A stretch of DNA of 64,000 nt, from the NCBI GenBank assembly GCA_001606155.1, contig LODT01000011.1:372001-436000 (forward strand), written 5' to 3'. The notes beneath the pieces were generated by a model. That model did no database searches. It saw only the letters and a program-made list of their open reading frames with translations, and was not told the origin of the DNA. The number at the start of each line of letters is the position of its first letter. Position 1 is the first letter of the stretch. The translations under genes and the position numbers were made by a program. Below are positions 1-10,182 of this stretch, in pieces. The DNA is from Tieghemostelium lacteum. Taxonomy: Eukaryota > Evosea > Eumycetozoa > Dictyosteliales > Raperosteliaceae.

Positions 1-813
1 ATCTATATCATCTATAAAGAGATATAAGCTCCTTATGAAATTACTTAAATTAAGAAATTCTATCAATTCCTTATATTTTACACAGTCACCAATAATCTCT
101 AAAAATGTCAATGAACTGACTTGGTTTTTTAAAATTGAACCATCTATCTTCATTTGTGATGAAGTTACTGATAAATGTAATAGATTATTTGTTGCATATG
201 ATTTCAAAAATTGATCGAAACTATCTTGGTGTTCCGTATTCGAAAACCTAATATTTATAGATAAATCTCTAATTGTCCTTTCAATTAGTGTAAATATCCG
301 TTTGATTTCATCGCGCCAACTAAACAACCTTATAAATAATTTATTCAAAGGAGGCATCTTTTGAAGCCCTGTAATTCTTGAAAAATCTCTTTCAGAAGCC
401 ATTGCAAGATCACAAACTAGTACCCTTAAAATAGGAAATAGTTCTGAGATCTTTGGTAGTATATTTATAGTATACATGTAACTGAGGTACAATTCCTCAA
501 TATTCGCAAGACCTGGTATCAAAAGATCAGATCTATATTCTCTAGATATACAACCAAATTTCTTAATCTTTTTTAACATGCAATTAGGATTCTCCATATG
601 TTTATTCAACTTTTTAAAATAACTATCAGACATTTTTTCATTCTCTTGAATTGATAAACTATTACAATAATTCTGACTAATGTGATTAAAAATACCTCTA
701 TTGATTAACCCTAATGATAACTTATATTTAAATGGTATATATTTATGATTTAATATTGGTCTTAGTATTTCAATTAATAATAAATTTGAAAAAGTGATTT
801 GATTTGTCTCCAT
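1..813 (-). CDS. LRR/F-box-like dictyostelid family protein, partial (3' end outside window)
   Basis: An open frame of 271 codons runs from an ATG at 813 down to base 1 without a stop, so the C-terminus lies outside the window. The protein starts METNQITFSNLLLIEILRPI, an F-box-like N-terminal helix, and continues with irregular leucine-rich segments such as NIEELYLSYMY and FLEIIGDC. The same style of protein is encoded at 32947-34617, 34893-36635 and 55735-57525, so this is one member of a dispersed multi-copy family. Proteins of this kind are often substrate adaptors of SCF ubiquitin ligases, but no classic F-box is clear here and the function is unknown. An A/T-rich stretch precedes the ATG. 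Family assignment is moderate; that it is coding is fairly certain. Confidence 0.7.
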   Translation of the reverse strand, partial: METNQITFSNLLLIEILRPILNHKYIPFKYKLSLGLINRGIFNHISQNYCNSLSIQENEKMSDSYFKKLNKHMENPNCMLKKIKKFGCISREYRSDLLIPGLANIEELYLSYMYTINILPKISELFPILRVLVCDLAMASERDFSRITGLQKMPPLNKLFIRLFSWRDEIKRIFTLIERTIRDLSINIRFSNTEHQDSFDQFLKSYATNNLLHLSVTSSQMKIDGSILKNQVSSLTFLEIIGDCVKYKELIEFLNLSNFIRSLYLFIDDID

Positions 814-885
814 GATCATATATTACAAATGATCAATTTTTTTTTTTTTATTTTCGTCAACATCTCAAGAAAAATGAAATTTCAT

Positions 886-2346
886 TTAAAAGAGCACATG
901 TGATAAATCACTTATAATTTCAACATAATATGGGTGATTAGAAATTAATGATTTCTTTGCAATGTCTAGAAATTCTATCGCTAATTTATTTAAACCCATA
1001 ACCCTATTTAGTGTATTGAAAATGTTAGAATCAGTATATTTTATAGATAATATTATTACATACTGGCAGTATCTTGAGATTTCAATTGCCAAAATGCCGA
1101 ACTTCTGATCATATCTCCCAATAGACTGTGGTAATATTCTATTACTAATACAATCTGATATTATTTTATCAGATGTAGGATCTATATTCAATATCACCTG
1201 ATTAATCATTGGGTCTGAAGGATGAAATATGGATGTATATTGTTGTAGTAAATTGACTGTGAGATGGTTGTGGGTTTCCAAAGTTCTCTCGTACTTTAAC
1301 ATAAACTTTTCACTCAAGTCTTCATAGTATTTGAAATCTTGATTAGAACTCTTACAATGTGTACATGGTGAACATGAAATCTCACCCATGTGTTCAGTTG
1401 CATCTACTCTACCTATTTTACAGTGTCTACAGAGATAATATTTCTCTAGACTCTTTGATTTCAAGAATTCCTGACATTTTGTACATGTACAATTGAATTT
1501 AAAGGATTCTTGTAAGTCTGATCTTTTTTCAGAATGAGATAATTCATTAATCACATAGGAAAAGGTAATTTCATCACCAATGTGTATATGCTTTACTGCT
1601 CTTAATTGTAATACGTTGCCAATGAATAAAGTTGAAGCATTGGGGACGCATGAATGGTTGAAAAATGAAAATTCAGGGTAAAGACCTATACCATCATCCA
1701 TAATCCCCAAACTATTAACAGGTGCTTTCATTACATATTCTTTATAAATATCCAATTTATTCGGTAGGTCTTGTAGAAACAGTACAACACCATTGGCTAT
1801 TTTTGTATAATTTAAATCTTGGTATGATGACAGGTCATTAGAGTGACTATACAGTTGATCAATAATATTCAGTATAGCATCACCCTCTATACGTGCTCTT
1901 ATTATCATTCTAGAAACCAATAATATAGTTCTCAATGAATGAGAATCTAATTGACCATTCACTTTTTTAACTCTTTGTATCAGTGGACACTCTACCTTAT
2001 GCCATTTATTCCAAGATTTTCTCTGACATTCAGTAGAACAATAGAAGGTATAATGACATTTACCACAGGTTTTAAAAGATGGTAATCTATTCATTATACT
2101 AGATTTATAACATTCATCACAAACATTCTCATCATTTTTAGTTATAGATTGAGAATATGGATGAAATGTTCCAATCAATTCACCAAATTTATATTCCTTT
2201 TTACTTATATATCCTAATCCTTTATTTTCAATTTCCACCAATTCAAATTTTGATTTGTCAATAAACTTGTTGTTGATTTCATTCATTAAATATTGGTTTC
2301 TATCATTTCTAATTAATGGTTTATTCATTGGTATTTGTGAGCTCAT
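886..2346 (-). CDS. SET and MYND domain protein (SMYD-like lysine methyltransferase)
   Basis: Intronless gene of 486 residues. The ATG at 2346 (MSSQIPMNKPLIRND) is chosen because the frame upstream has only a TTG. A MYND zinc finger occupies about residues 76-120, with its Cys/His ligands in place (CDEC, CGKC, the C in FYC, CQ, and the WHKVEC end). It is inserted within a split SET domain. The SET core shows SFFNHSC at about 227-233 and GDEITFSY at about 257-264, the AdoMet-binding and catalytic Tyr segments. A post-SET Cys cluster CTCTKC follows at 286-291. SMYD proteins methylate lysines of histones or cytosolic proteins; the substrate here cannot be told. The gene is divergent from the SET/NAP gene over a 77-bp spacer. 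Confidence 0.9.
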   Translation of the reverse strand: MSSQIPMNKPLIRNDRNQYLMNEINNKFIDKSKFELVEIENKGLGYISKKEYKFGELIGTFHPYSQSITKNDENVCDECYKSSIMNRLPSFKTCGKCHYTFYCSTECQRKSWNKWHKVECPLIQRVKKVNGQLDSHSLRTILLVSRMIIRARIEGDAILNIIDQLYSHSNDLSSYQDLNYTKIANGVVLFLQDLPNKLDIYKEYVMKAPVNSLGIMDDGIGLYPEFSFFNHSCVPNASTLFIGNVLQLRAVKHIHIGDEITFSYVINELSHSEKRSDLQESFKFNCTCTKCQEFLKSKSLEKYYLCRHCKIGRVDATEHMGEISCSPCTHCKSSNQDFKYYEDLSEKFMLKYERTLETHNHLTVNLLQQYTSIFHPSDPMINQVILNIDPTSDKIISDCISNRILPQSIGRYDQKFGILAIEISRYCQYVIILSIKYTDSNIFNTLNRVMGLNKLAIEFLDIAKKSLISNHPYYVEIISDLSHVLF

Positions 2347-2423
2347 TGTGAAAACCAAAATCAGATAAATTAAACTGTTCTAAATAAAAAAAAAAAAAAA
2401 TCGATGAATTGCAATTACGAACC

Positions 2424-3188
2424 ATGTCCAACAAACAAGCAAAAACAGAAAATAAAAAGGATGTTAAAGATGATACAAATGAACTAAATCCTGAAATTAC
2501 AAAAGTTTTAGAGGATATTGAAAAGATTCACTCAGAGCAAACACTTGAAATTCTAAAAGCCGATAAATTATTATATAAATCTCATCTGTACCCAATTTTT
2601 AAAAAAAGAGGTGAACTATTAAAAACTATTCCCAACTTTTGGTCTAATTTGGTATGTATCATGCTTATATATAGGTAATATAGTAAACTATATGATTAAT
2701 CATGACAATAGTTTGGATTTTTTGTTCAAGGAACTAGTGAAACTGCAAAATATATAACTGATTTCTTTGTAGAAGATACTGAAGATAATTGTAAATTAAC
2801 CTTTGTAAGTACATTAAAAATGACTATGTTTTAGATCTCCTCCTTACTAATAATTATATATCTACAGACATTAGCAGAAAATGATATTTTAAAAAATAAA
2901 GAGGTAGTTTTAACAGTAATATCACCAAAAACAGTTGAAGAATTACAAGCTGAATCAACAGTCAATACCAGTGGAATTGATACAAAAAAGACAGATAAAG
3001 AAATTGAAGAAGATACCATTTTGAACTTATTTAAAACACCAGTTAATGACATTTGCACAACTATAGTTCAAGAGATTTGGAGTGATCCAATTCAGAGTTA
3101 TCTAAAATATATCACTGATGAAGAAGAAATTGAAAATGATGATGATAATGATGATGAAGATTATGAGGATTCAGGTTCTGATCAATAA
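2424..3188 (+). CDS. SET/TAF-I family nucleosome assembly protein (NAP fold histone chaperone)
   Basis: Three exons by frame and phase: 2424-2651, 2712-2804 and 2868-3188, both introns in phase 0, giving about 213 residues. The N-terminal helix (VLEDIEKIHSEQTLEIL) is the long dimerisation helix of the NAP family. It is followed by the family signature KKRGELLKTIPNFW. Exon 2 then continues with FGFFVQGTSETAKYITDFF, and exon 3 carries the earmuff beta segment and EIWSDPIQSYLKYI, matching the DDIWPNPLQYYL region of human SET. The tail is acidic (Asp/Glu-rich), as in SET and NAP1, and would bind histones. Start codon: ATG 2424; the frame upstream has only a TTG. SET proteins are nuclear chaperones for H3-H4 and inhibitors of PP2A. 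Confidence 0.88.
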
Positions 3189-3260
3189 ATCAAATATCAT
3201 CCTCTATCCTAACCCCTCTAAAGGAATCATCTAGATTTATATTTATTTGTTTGTGTTGAT

Positions 3261-4184
3261 TTAATATCTACCTCTGAATCTAAATAGATAGAATAAAGCA
3301 CCTACTAGACCACCAGCAAGATGACCAGCGTAAGCAACACCACTTCTTGATTGATTATATTCATTATAAGCATCCCAAGCCATATAACCACCAACTAACA
3401 ATGCAGCAGGTACTGGTAATAAACCATAGAGATAGAATTGTGAATATGGAAACATCATTGCATAACTTACTAATACACCTGTAATTGCACCTGATGCACC
3501 TACAGCTACATCAACTGATCTTCTCATAAGTGAATTTTTATTACCCCTATAAAAGTCTCTTGATATCAAAAATCCTAATCCTCCACCAATACCAGCAGCA
3601 AAATACAATAAACAAAACTCTCTAACTCCAATATGTAATAATAACTGTGGTCCAACTGCTAATAATGATATAGTATTAAACTATAGATTCATATATACAT
3701 TAGTACTTTAATATATATAGATTGGTGGAGAGTAAAGAGGTGATGGAGGTTAATACATTACAACTAAATGACCAAGATTACTGTGTGCAAACATATGTGT
3801 AATGAGAGTTAAAGGATGTTTTTCAAGATCAGAAAGTGCAAAGTCATTAAAAACCTTTTTTTGATGTTTATAAGAGTTATCATAATGCATGTATATATAA
3901 ACTAGTATATTAGCACCAGTTATTGCATAGACTGGGTTCATAAACGATTGTTTAGCACTTTTAAAGAATTGATGATCTTTAGTATATTCTTTATGACCAC
4001 TACCACTGCTTCTATTTTGATTATTAGAGTTTCTATGATTGAATGATTTGGTTCTAGCTAAAGTTGATGTACACTTGCTATTTGGTGTCAATATAAAGTC
4101 TAGAATTGGTTTTTTGATATTATTTCTATTGAAATGAAGATTAAATGTTTTCAATGGGTTTATTATATTTTTTAAACGATTCAT
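3261..4184 (-). CDS. Rhomboid-family intramembrane serine protease (PARL-like, probably mitochondrial)
   Basis: Two exons, 3762-4184 and 3261-3680 (phase 0), give 280 residues. The junction restores the rhomboid run HSNLGHL-V/F-NTISLLAVGP. Later come GIGGGLGF, the catalytic serine motif GASGAITG and the catalytic histidine in YAGHLAGG, so both members of the Ser-His dyad are present. Several hydrophobic segments fit the six- or seven-helix rhomboid fold. The N-terminus is basic and rich in Asn and hydroxylated residues without acidic clusters at first, as in a mitochondrial presequence, and a lone hydrophobic helix (NPVYAITGANILVYIYM) precedes the core as in PARL. The role in mitochondrial protein processing is inferred from the family. 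It shares a 121-bp divergent spacer with the UXT gene. Confidence 0.85.
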
Positions 4185-4305
4185 AGCTAATGGTACTATA
4201 AAAAAGGGGTAAATTGATTAATAGATAGATGGGATGAATATGAATAGATTTCTGTAAATTTTTTTTGTTAATTTCATTTTTTATAGCTCAAAATATCAAA
4301 AAGAC

Positions 4306-4871
4306 ATGAATCGTTCCAATTACGCACCAACACAAAAGAATGGAAAATCAGATACAAAATCACAAACACCTGAAGAAATGTTAAAATCTAGGATGGATTC
4401 AGTCAGTTATTACCAAAATTTTATAAAAGAAAAGTTACAGGTTGACCTTGATAGATCAATACAAAATAAAGCAAAGATATTAGAGGATTTAGAATCTTAG
4501 TAGGTTTAATTTTTGTTCAATTAGTCACTGACAATAGAGTTATTAATTGTGATAAATATTATAGTTTAGATTTAAAAAGTAATATAGAATTAATTCAAGA
4601 GAATCAATTAAAGGAAATGAAAACTATGATAAATTTGGGATGTGAATGTTATGTTAAGGCAAAGGTACCTGATACCACTATGATTAATGTAAATGTAGGT
4701 TTGGATATTTATGTTCAATATTCATTAGATGATGCTTTAAAATTTATAGAAACCAGAGAGATATATCTCAGTAAACAAGCTGAACAATTGACGACAATAA
4801 TCTACATGATACAGACTAAAATTGATTTAATATTACAGAGTATAAACGATCTGATATCTCTGCCTAAATAA
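4306..4871 (+). CDS. uxt: UXT-like prefoldin subunit (ART-27)
   Basis: Two exons: 4306-4499 and 4565-4871, joined by a 65-bp intron (GTAGGT...TATAG). The codon split across the junction is TA|T. The join produces LEDLESYLDLKSNIELIQEN, which aligns with YEQLAKYLQLRNVIERLQE of human UXT; other acceptor choices give stops. The 166-residue product keeps the alpha-prefoldin plan: coiled coil, a beta-hairpin core (INLGCECYVKAKVPDTTMI and VGLDIYVQYSLDDALKFIE), then a second coiled coil. UXT is part of the R2TP/prefoldin-like (URI) complex that helps assemble RNA polymerases and PIKK kinases. Residues 1-28 are a polar leader not needed for the fold. Confidence 0.87.
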
Positions 4872-5042
4872 CAGTAGTAATGGTAGTTACAATAAAAGAA
4901 TAAGAATATATAACTAGTATTCTGTGTATATAAACTATTATATGTACAATGTTGGTGATTGTTATTTATTTAGAGTTAAACATAAAAAAATATATTTGAA
5001 ATGAAAAAGACGGGTAAAAACTAAGTCATTATCAACATTTGA

Positions 5043-6335
5043 TTAAAAATGTGAATTACAGTGATCGTTGATTTCTTTTTCTGGGAAATCCTTTGAACAA
5101 ACTGGACATCTTGCCATTCCTGTTGGTGGTTGAGATGTTGGTCTTGGTGGTTGATGTACTTGTTGTACTTGTGGAGATTGTTGTTGTGGGATTGCATGTG
5201 GTTGTTGTTGTGGGATTGCATGTGGTTGTTGTTGTTGTTGGTATAAGAATGTACCTGGTTGAGGTCCAAATTTACCTTGTGGTTGAACTTGAGATTGTTG
5301 CATTGGTTGTTGAATCAAATGTGGTTGTTGGAAACTTGGTGGTGCATCTCTATTAAATGGTTGATTTGATGCTTGTGCTTGTTGTTGTGGTTGTTGTGGT
5401 TGGAATTGTTGTTGTCCAGGATAGATTGGTACCAACATTGGTTTACCTGGTTGACCATTTGGTGGGAATGGAAGTGTTTGAACTTGTCCACCATTTGCTT
5501 GGAAGAATTGGAATGGAAGTGGTTGACCTGGTTGAATCATTTGTACTTGTTGTGGATGTCCTGGAATTATAGGAATTGGTTGAACTTGTTGTTGCTGTTG
5601 TTGTGGGACCGGAGATTGAATAGGAATTGGTTGAACCTGTTGTAATTGTTGTGGTTGTGGTGATTGCTGAGCTTGAACTTGGACTTGAGCTTGAGCTTGT
5701 TGGAATTGAGTTTGTTGTGCTTTTAGTTCCTTTACTTCTTTTTCCAAATTTTTAATTGTGATTTGTGATTCTGTAACTATATCTATCAATTGTGTAATTT
5801 TGGCATCCTAATTTATATATAGTTAGTTTCTTATTGTATTTGTAAATTAAAATAATGTTTAAATAGATCATACCATTGCAGACATTGCCTGATTGAATAA
5901 AGATACAGATAAGTTATTATTGTTAGGTATGTTATAAGATGGTGGTTGTATATTGGAAAGATAAGATTTTGGTGATGTTAAAACTGGTGATTTGTTGATA
6001 TCTGAACTTAAATTTGTAGCATTGTTGTTGGTGTTATTATGATTATTACTAGTTGAACTATATGGGTTACTATTGACTGATACAGAGGAAACCGGTGAAC
6101 TTGCAATAACATCTAAAGAGTTATTAGATGAACTGCTTGTAGAGTGTTCAACACTCTTACTTGTATCCTCTGAAAAGGAAGGATAAGAAGATGATTCAAC
6201 TTTCATATTGCTAAGAGAATTTATTAATTCCTGTTGTTGTTGCTGTTGATGTTGTTGTTGCTGTTGTTGTTGTTGTTGTGTTTCAGCTTGTAATTGTTTT
6301 AATAACTGATTATAAAATTCAGAGTTACTATCCAT
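5043..6335 (-). CDS. Gln-rich protein with coiled coil and C-terminal ubiquitin-binding-type zinc finger
   Basis: Two exons, 5874-6335 and 5043-5807 (phase 0), give about 408 residues. The N-terminal exon has a polyglutamine tract near residue 20 and Ser/Asn-rich sequence. The junction gives AMSAM-DAKITQLIDIVTES and leads into a short coiled coil (IKNLEKEVKELKAQQTQ). A long Gln/Pro-rich region follows with imprecise repeats, including two copies of QQQPHAIPQ. The last 25 residues form a C2H2-like finger, CPVC...INDHCNSH, spaced like UBZ-type ubiquitin-binding fingers at the end of Rad18, TAX1BP1 and optineurin. The finger call is from spacing only. Many repeat codons are CAA, giving Val-rich antisense open frames that are not genes. 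Function unknown. Confidence 0.75.
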
Positions 6336-6451
6336 ATCTATTATACAGAAATTTTTGTTTTTATTTAGTGTTGATGAAATTGAAAAAAAAAAAAAAAAAA
6401 TTTTTCAATTAAATTATTTGGATATCTTGCAAATTTGAGAAATTCAAATAG

Positions 6452-6637
6452 TCCGTCTACAGTTATAGGCAAATACTAAATTCCTGGGATAAGGTGAAGA
6501 GTTTGCTGTCATTTCAAATTTATTTTAAACGATTAGATATTTTGAATGAAAATTATTATTTAAAAAGTTCCAATATAAAAGAAAATAAAGATGTAATTGA
6601 TAGTATTATCACTTTAATAGTACAAATCAATTATTAG
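6452..6637 (+). other. Coding-like fragment in the spacer between the Gln-rich gene and VAMP7
   Basis: This 370-bp spacer holds an open stretch ending in TAG at 6635-6637 that reads like protein (for example QILNSWDKVKSLLSFQIYF, then DVIDSIITLIVQ) rather than random AT-rich DNA. It has no ATG at its start and a stop directly upstream, so it would be a last exon or a relic of a gene. No family recognised. Confidence 0.25.
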
Positions 6638-6705
6638 AAGGTCTTTTCTTTTTTTTTTGGTTTGATATTATGTTTTTTTGAAGAAGAAATAGAATTTATT
6701 TGAAC

Positions 6706-7621
6706 TTATCCAATGATACCAAAATACTTTAAAACACCAATTACAATAACACCAAGGAGAACAAATACAACTATACCGATACCAATTGCCAATTTCTTAT
6801 TCTCCCACCACAGTTTTCTTTTCAATTTAGTGGAATTGGCTTTAAATTGGAATGATTCCGATTGTAATTTTTCAGTTTTATCTACAATAACTTCGATGAC
6901 TTCTCCTCTGTGAATTGTTTTTTCTATAATTTAGAATTTGAAATGATTAAACAATGTTAGTATAATATTCATCAATCCTATTATATCCATCTGTTTTTAG
7001 ATGATTTTTTTTTTTTTTTTGGCAAAAGAGAAACAGTATTTCCCTGTTATGGGGTATAAAATAGTTCCTCATATACCGTTTATATATGAGATATATATTT
7101 TAAATGAAACCTACCAATGGCATTTGTTAATTCATTTCTGACTTCTGCTACTTGATCTTTTACAAGGTTTAATTTATTTGCCTGTGGATTTGAGTAATAT
7201 TTCATTCTGTCTTCAAGTACCCTACCAAATGGGTCAAAAGTTGCCTGTGGGGCATTATATGGGATATTATTTCCATAGGCACGTGAAAAACGTCCTTGAA
7301 TATCCATCAAGAATTCAAAAGGCAACTGAGTACCAAAATTCTCGTGACATAGACAGAGAAATGCTAAATCATTCTCTGATATATAATGAAAGTTGTGATT
7401 TTCTACTGAATATACTTTTCTAGAATTTGGTGGAATTTTAGCTAAAAGTCTGTGTTATTTAGCAAAAGTTAGTTATCACTCTCTGTTTACTTTCTCATCA
7501 AATTTGTCTGTTTCCTTCTAAAAATTTACTTTCTTGCAAATTCAACAAAATTTCCATTAGCCTCATTGTGTTCTACCAATACAGAACCCCTATAGCTAAC
7601 TGAGGCATATAAAATTGCCAT
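6706..7621 (-). CDS. vamp7: VAMP7-like longin R-SNARE
   Basis: Three exons deduced from phase: 7530-7621, 7115-7449 and 6706-6923, giving 214 residues against 220 in human VAMP7. The longin domain starts MAILYASVSYRGSVLVEHNE. Exon 2 begins after a CAG acceptor and restores FARKLLAKIPPNSRKVYSVE, followed by HYISENDLAFLCLC and FEFLMDIQGRFSRAYG. The R-SNARE helix is NLVKDQVAEVRNELTNAI then EKTIHRGEVIEVIVDKTEKL, with the zero-layer arginine in HRGE. A C-terminal membrane anchor (LAIGIGIVVFVLLGVIVIGV) ends the protein. VAMP7 drives fusion in the endolysosomal system, which in amoebae includes phagosomes and contractile-vacuole traffic. The junctions fit the human alignment closely. Confidence 0.92.
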
Positions 7622-7846
7622 TTTGTATAATGTGTAAAATAAATATATATAAAATAATTAAAAAAAAAACTAAAACTAAAAATCAAAAAAAAAAAAAAAA
7701 ATCAAAAGTTAGTCTTGTTTTTAAAAATTGAAAAAATTTCAAACTCTGTGGTTTGATAAGAATCTCAACATTTTGGGAACACAATTAACAATTGATTCAA
7801 TTGTGAAATTTATTTATACAATTCCTGAGTTGGGGTTTTAGATTTT

Positions 7847-8424
7847 TTATACCAGGTAGGAGACGGAAATAAAATAGATGAACAGGAAAACTGGTGTTAG
7901 AAAAGACCATAAACTCCAACACCCAATAATGAATCCAAATGTAAATATCACAAGTAGTATAGTGGCAATCGGTATGGCTTTAGGATGTATTTTTTCCCAA
8001 TCATTTGACTCTTTTGCACCTGAAAAATAGGCACAGTATATATAGATTCCTAAAAATCCAAATAGAGCTATTACACCAATATTAAAGTACAATCTAAGTG
8101 ATTTAGGTGTTAATACCATTGAATTGTACGAGGTATCTGTGTATGAATATATAAATACCTATCAATAGAATTACCATAGAATATTTCATTTACAAGATCA
8201 GTCCTATAGGCTATATAGGTACCTAATCCAACCCAAAACAACCATTCTAATTTCTTTAGTATATATACAACATAACGATTCTCTAGAATTGATTTTAGTT
8301 TACCATTATCATCATTATTTTGATCACTATCCAATGTACTATCAAGTTCAATTTTATTGGTAGTGTTATTATGTTTTACTCTTTTACTCACACCACTCTT
8401 TGTTTGTGTATTAGGTGAACTCAT
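7847..8424 (-). CDS. tmem128: TMEM128-like four-helix membrane protein
   Basis: Exons 8175-8424 and 7847-8136 give 179 residues. ATG 8424 (MSSPNTQTKSG) is used; upstream there is only a TTG. The protein has a polar N-terminus, then four hydrophobic helices: WLFWVGLGTYIAY, NIGVIALFGFLGIYIYCAYF, PIATILLVIFTFGFIIGCW and FLTPVFLFIYFISVSYL. The pattern HPKAIPIATI...CWSLWSFLTPVFLF matches the YPALIPITTA...LWHVWSFFTPLLLF signature of human TMEM128, a family of unknown function probably in the ER. The only junction that keeps frame needs an intron of 38 bp (8137-8174), which is short for this genome, so the exact splice is less certain than the family call. Confidence 0.78.
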
Positions 8425-8635
8425 TTTCAATGAAAATGTGAAAAAAAAATAAAAAACTAATTAATAATACAAACAATATTGATATAGTAAGAATATATTA
8501 TTAACTGGATGATGTTATGGTAAGTAAAATAAACTAAAAAAGAACTCCAATAGTTAACTATTGGATTCTAAAACATTTATTTGAATTGTTTTTTTTTAAA
8601 GTAATGGTACTGATTTTAAGGATAAATTGTTATAT

Positions 8636-8920
8636 TTAGTTGTAGTATTGGTATCTATTGTTGATATCTTGAATTCCAGCATATAATTGAGCATTTGGAT
8701 TGATTGCAATTTGATGGGCATTCAAATTAATACCATATGGATTGGTGTAAACATTGGTATTGATATTAGTGTTGGCATTTGCACCTACAGATGGACAAGT
8801 GTAAGTGTTGGCATTTAATTTACCCATGTTTTGTGAATTGACTAGAACGTCTAAATTATTTTAAAACTAATATTAATAATTTATAAAAACTGATTATATT
8901 TTATACATACAAAAGACCAT
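8636..8920 (-). CDS. Small Asn/Tyr-rich protein with a 10-nt first exon
   Basis: The second exon (8636-8850) encodes an Asn-rich peptide (MGKLNANTYTCPSVGANANT...). A 10-nt first exon at 8911-8920, ATG GTC TTT T, followed by GTATGT, joins in frame to ACGTTCTAG after a TTTAG acceptor and gives MVFYVLVNSQNMGKL, 74 residues in all. This layout (tiny first exon, phase-1 intron after about three codons) also occurs at 30046-30332 and is common in dictyostelid mini-genes of the hssA type. There is no signal peptide, membrane segment or known domain. Function unknown. The internal ATG at 8827 is an alternative start. Confidence 0.6.
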
Positions 8921-9017
8921 TTTATATTAATTGTTGTTTTTGTTAATGTATTTGATATTTGAATTGATATTGAAATAAAGACTAATTTCAATCTATTTAT
9001 AGTTAGTTTTGATTTTA

Positions 9018-9034
9018 CCAATTTACTAAATTGG
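9018..9034. repeat. Perfect 17-bp palindrome in a 650-bp gene-free spacer
   Basis: CCAATTTA C TAAATTGG is a perfect inverted repeat with one central base, 98 bp upstream of the mini-gene ATG at 8920. It could be a dimeric factor binding site. The rest of 8921-9567 is AT-rich; a 63-codon ATG frame at 9053-9244 is not convincing, and I see nothing else in it. Confidence 0.4.
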
Positions 9035-9567
9035 AAAATTTATCAAAATATAATGAAAGAATTTTTCGTAAATCGTAATTTATTTGAAACCAATACCTTG
9101 GGTTCAAGTATTAAGAGTGTATTTATAACCACTATTTTACTATTTATAAAATTAGAATTTAAAATATCTGTCGAAAACACATTCCCCCACAAAGTGTTTA
9201 TTTTAAAAAATATGAAAATTTATAAAATCATACTTGTAATTTAATTAGGGGGAGTGAGAAGGCATTTGAAGAATCTTAAAATTATTTGAATATATAGTGA
9301 ATAAAAATTAAATAACAAGTTTGTGTAAATTTATTTTTACTTCCAATATTAAAAAATTTTAATATAATAAATTTTAATTATTATTGTATAAAATTATTAT
9401 TAAAATTGACAATCTCTTATAGCTTTAAATAAATAGATACAATGATTGCACTAACATTAATGGAAAGATAATGGTTGATTTTTTATTATACACTTTATCT
9501 ACAATTTTCAATTTTTTTTTTATTTTTCTGATGCATTTTTTTATATTGCATTTAGAGCTTAAAGGGA

Positions 9568-10182
9568 ATGAGCACTACCAAATCTAACAATGCAATCTAT
9601 AATCATAAATTAGCAATGGTATGTGCAAGTAACCAAAATAGAAGTGTAGAAGCACATTATCTATTTATGACAGAAGGATTCAAGAATATAAGATCATTTG
9701 GTACCTCTACTCATTGCAAATTACCAGGTCCTTCTATAGATAAACCCAATATATTTTCATTTGGTACACCCTATCAGAGCATTCACGAGAATTTAAAGCA
9801 ACAAAATCAGGAATTGTACATTCAAAATGGAATATTGAATATGTTAGAGAGAAACTGTAAGGTTAAACTTGCTCCTGAAAAATGGCAAGAAGAACTAACT
9901 GCTAGATTTGAAATCATATTCACCTTTGACCAAAGGGTTTATGATATGGTTATTGACGATATTGCACAGAGAGATATTACAACAATCATCTCACCAGTAC
10001 ACATTATCAATTTACAGGTTAAAGATACACATGAGGAGGCAACAGGTGGAGCTCAACATGCTCTTCAACTAATGAAACTCATTCACGATAGTGATGATTG
10101 GGAATCTGATATTGATAAGATATTAGAGCAATTTAACAAAAAAACCAATAGACAATTTCTACATACATTAATGTTTTATTGA
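9568..10182 (+). CDS. ssu72: Ssu72 RNA polymerase II CTD phosphatase
   Basis: Intronless, 204 residues, close to the family's usual 195-206. The Cys-dependent phosphatase loop CASNQNRS (C19-x5-R25) sits near the N-terminus as in all Ssu72 proteins (human VCSSNQNRSMEAH). Other family blocks are visible: IRSFGTSTHCKLPGPSIDKP, FEIIFTFDQRVYDMVIDDI with the likely general-acid Asp, HIINLQVKDTHEEAT, and the C-terminal LHTLMFY that ends most orthologues. Ssu72 dephosphorylates Ser5 (and Ser7) of the Pol II C-terminal repeat and acts with the cleavage and polyadenylation machinery. ATG at 9568 follows a long T-rich leader. It is convergent with the SUN-domain gene over about 300 bp. Confidence 0.96.
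   Translation: MSTTKSNNAIYNHKLAMVCASNQNRSVEAHYLFMTEGFKNIRSFGTSTHCKLPGPSIDKPNIFSFGTPYQSIHENLKQQNQELYIQNGILNMLERNCKVKLAPEKWQEELTARFEIIFTFDQRVYDMVIDDIAQRDITTIISPVHIINLQVKDTHEEATGGAQHALQLMKLIHDSDDWESDIDKILEQFNKKTNRQFLHTLMFY

Noticed and set aside
5093-5645. Long Val/Leu-rich frames on the plus strand
   Set aside because: They are antisense to the CAA-rich Gln/Pro repeats of the gene at 5043-6335.
9053-9244. 63-codon ATG frame in an AT-rich spacer
   Set aside because: Composition (Ile/Lys/Phe/Leu/Asn) is what random AT-rich DNA gives; no domain, no clear promoter or splice context.
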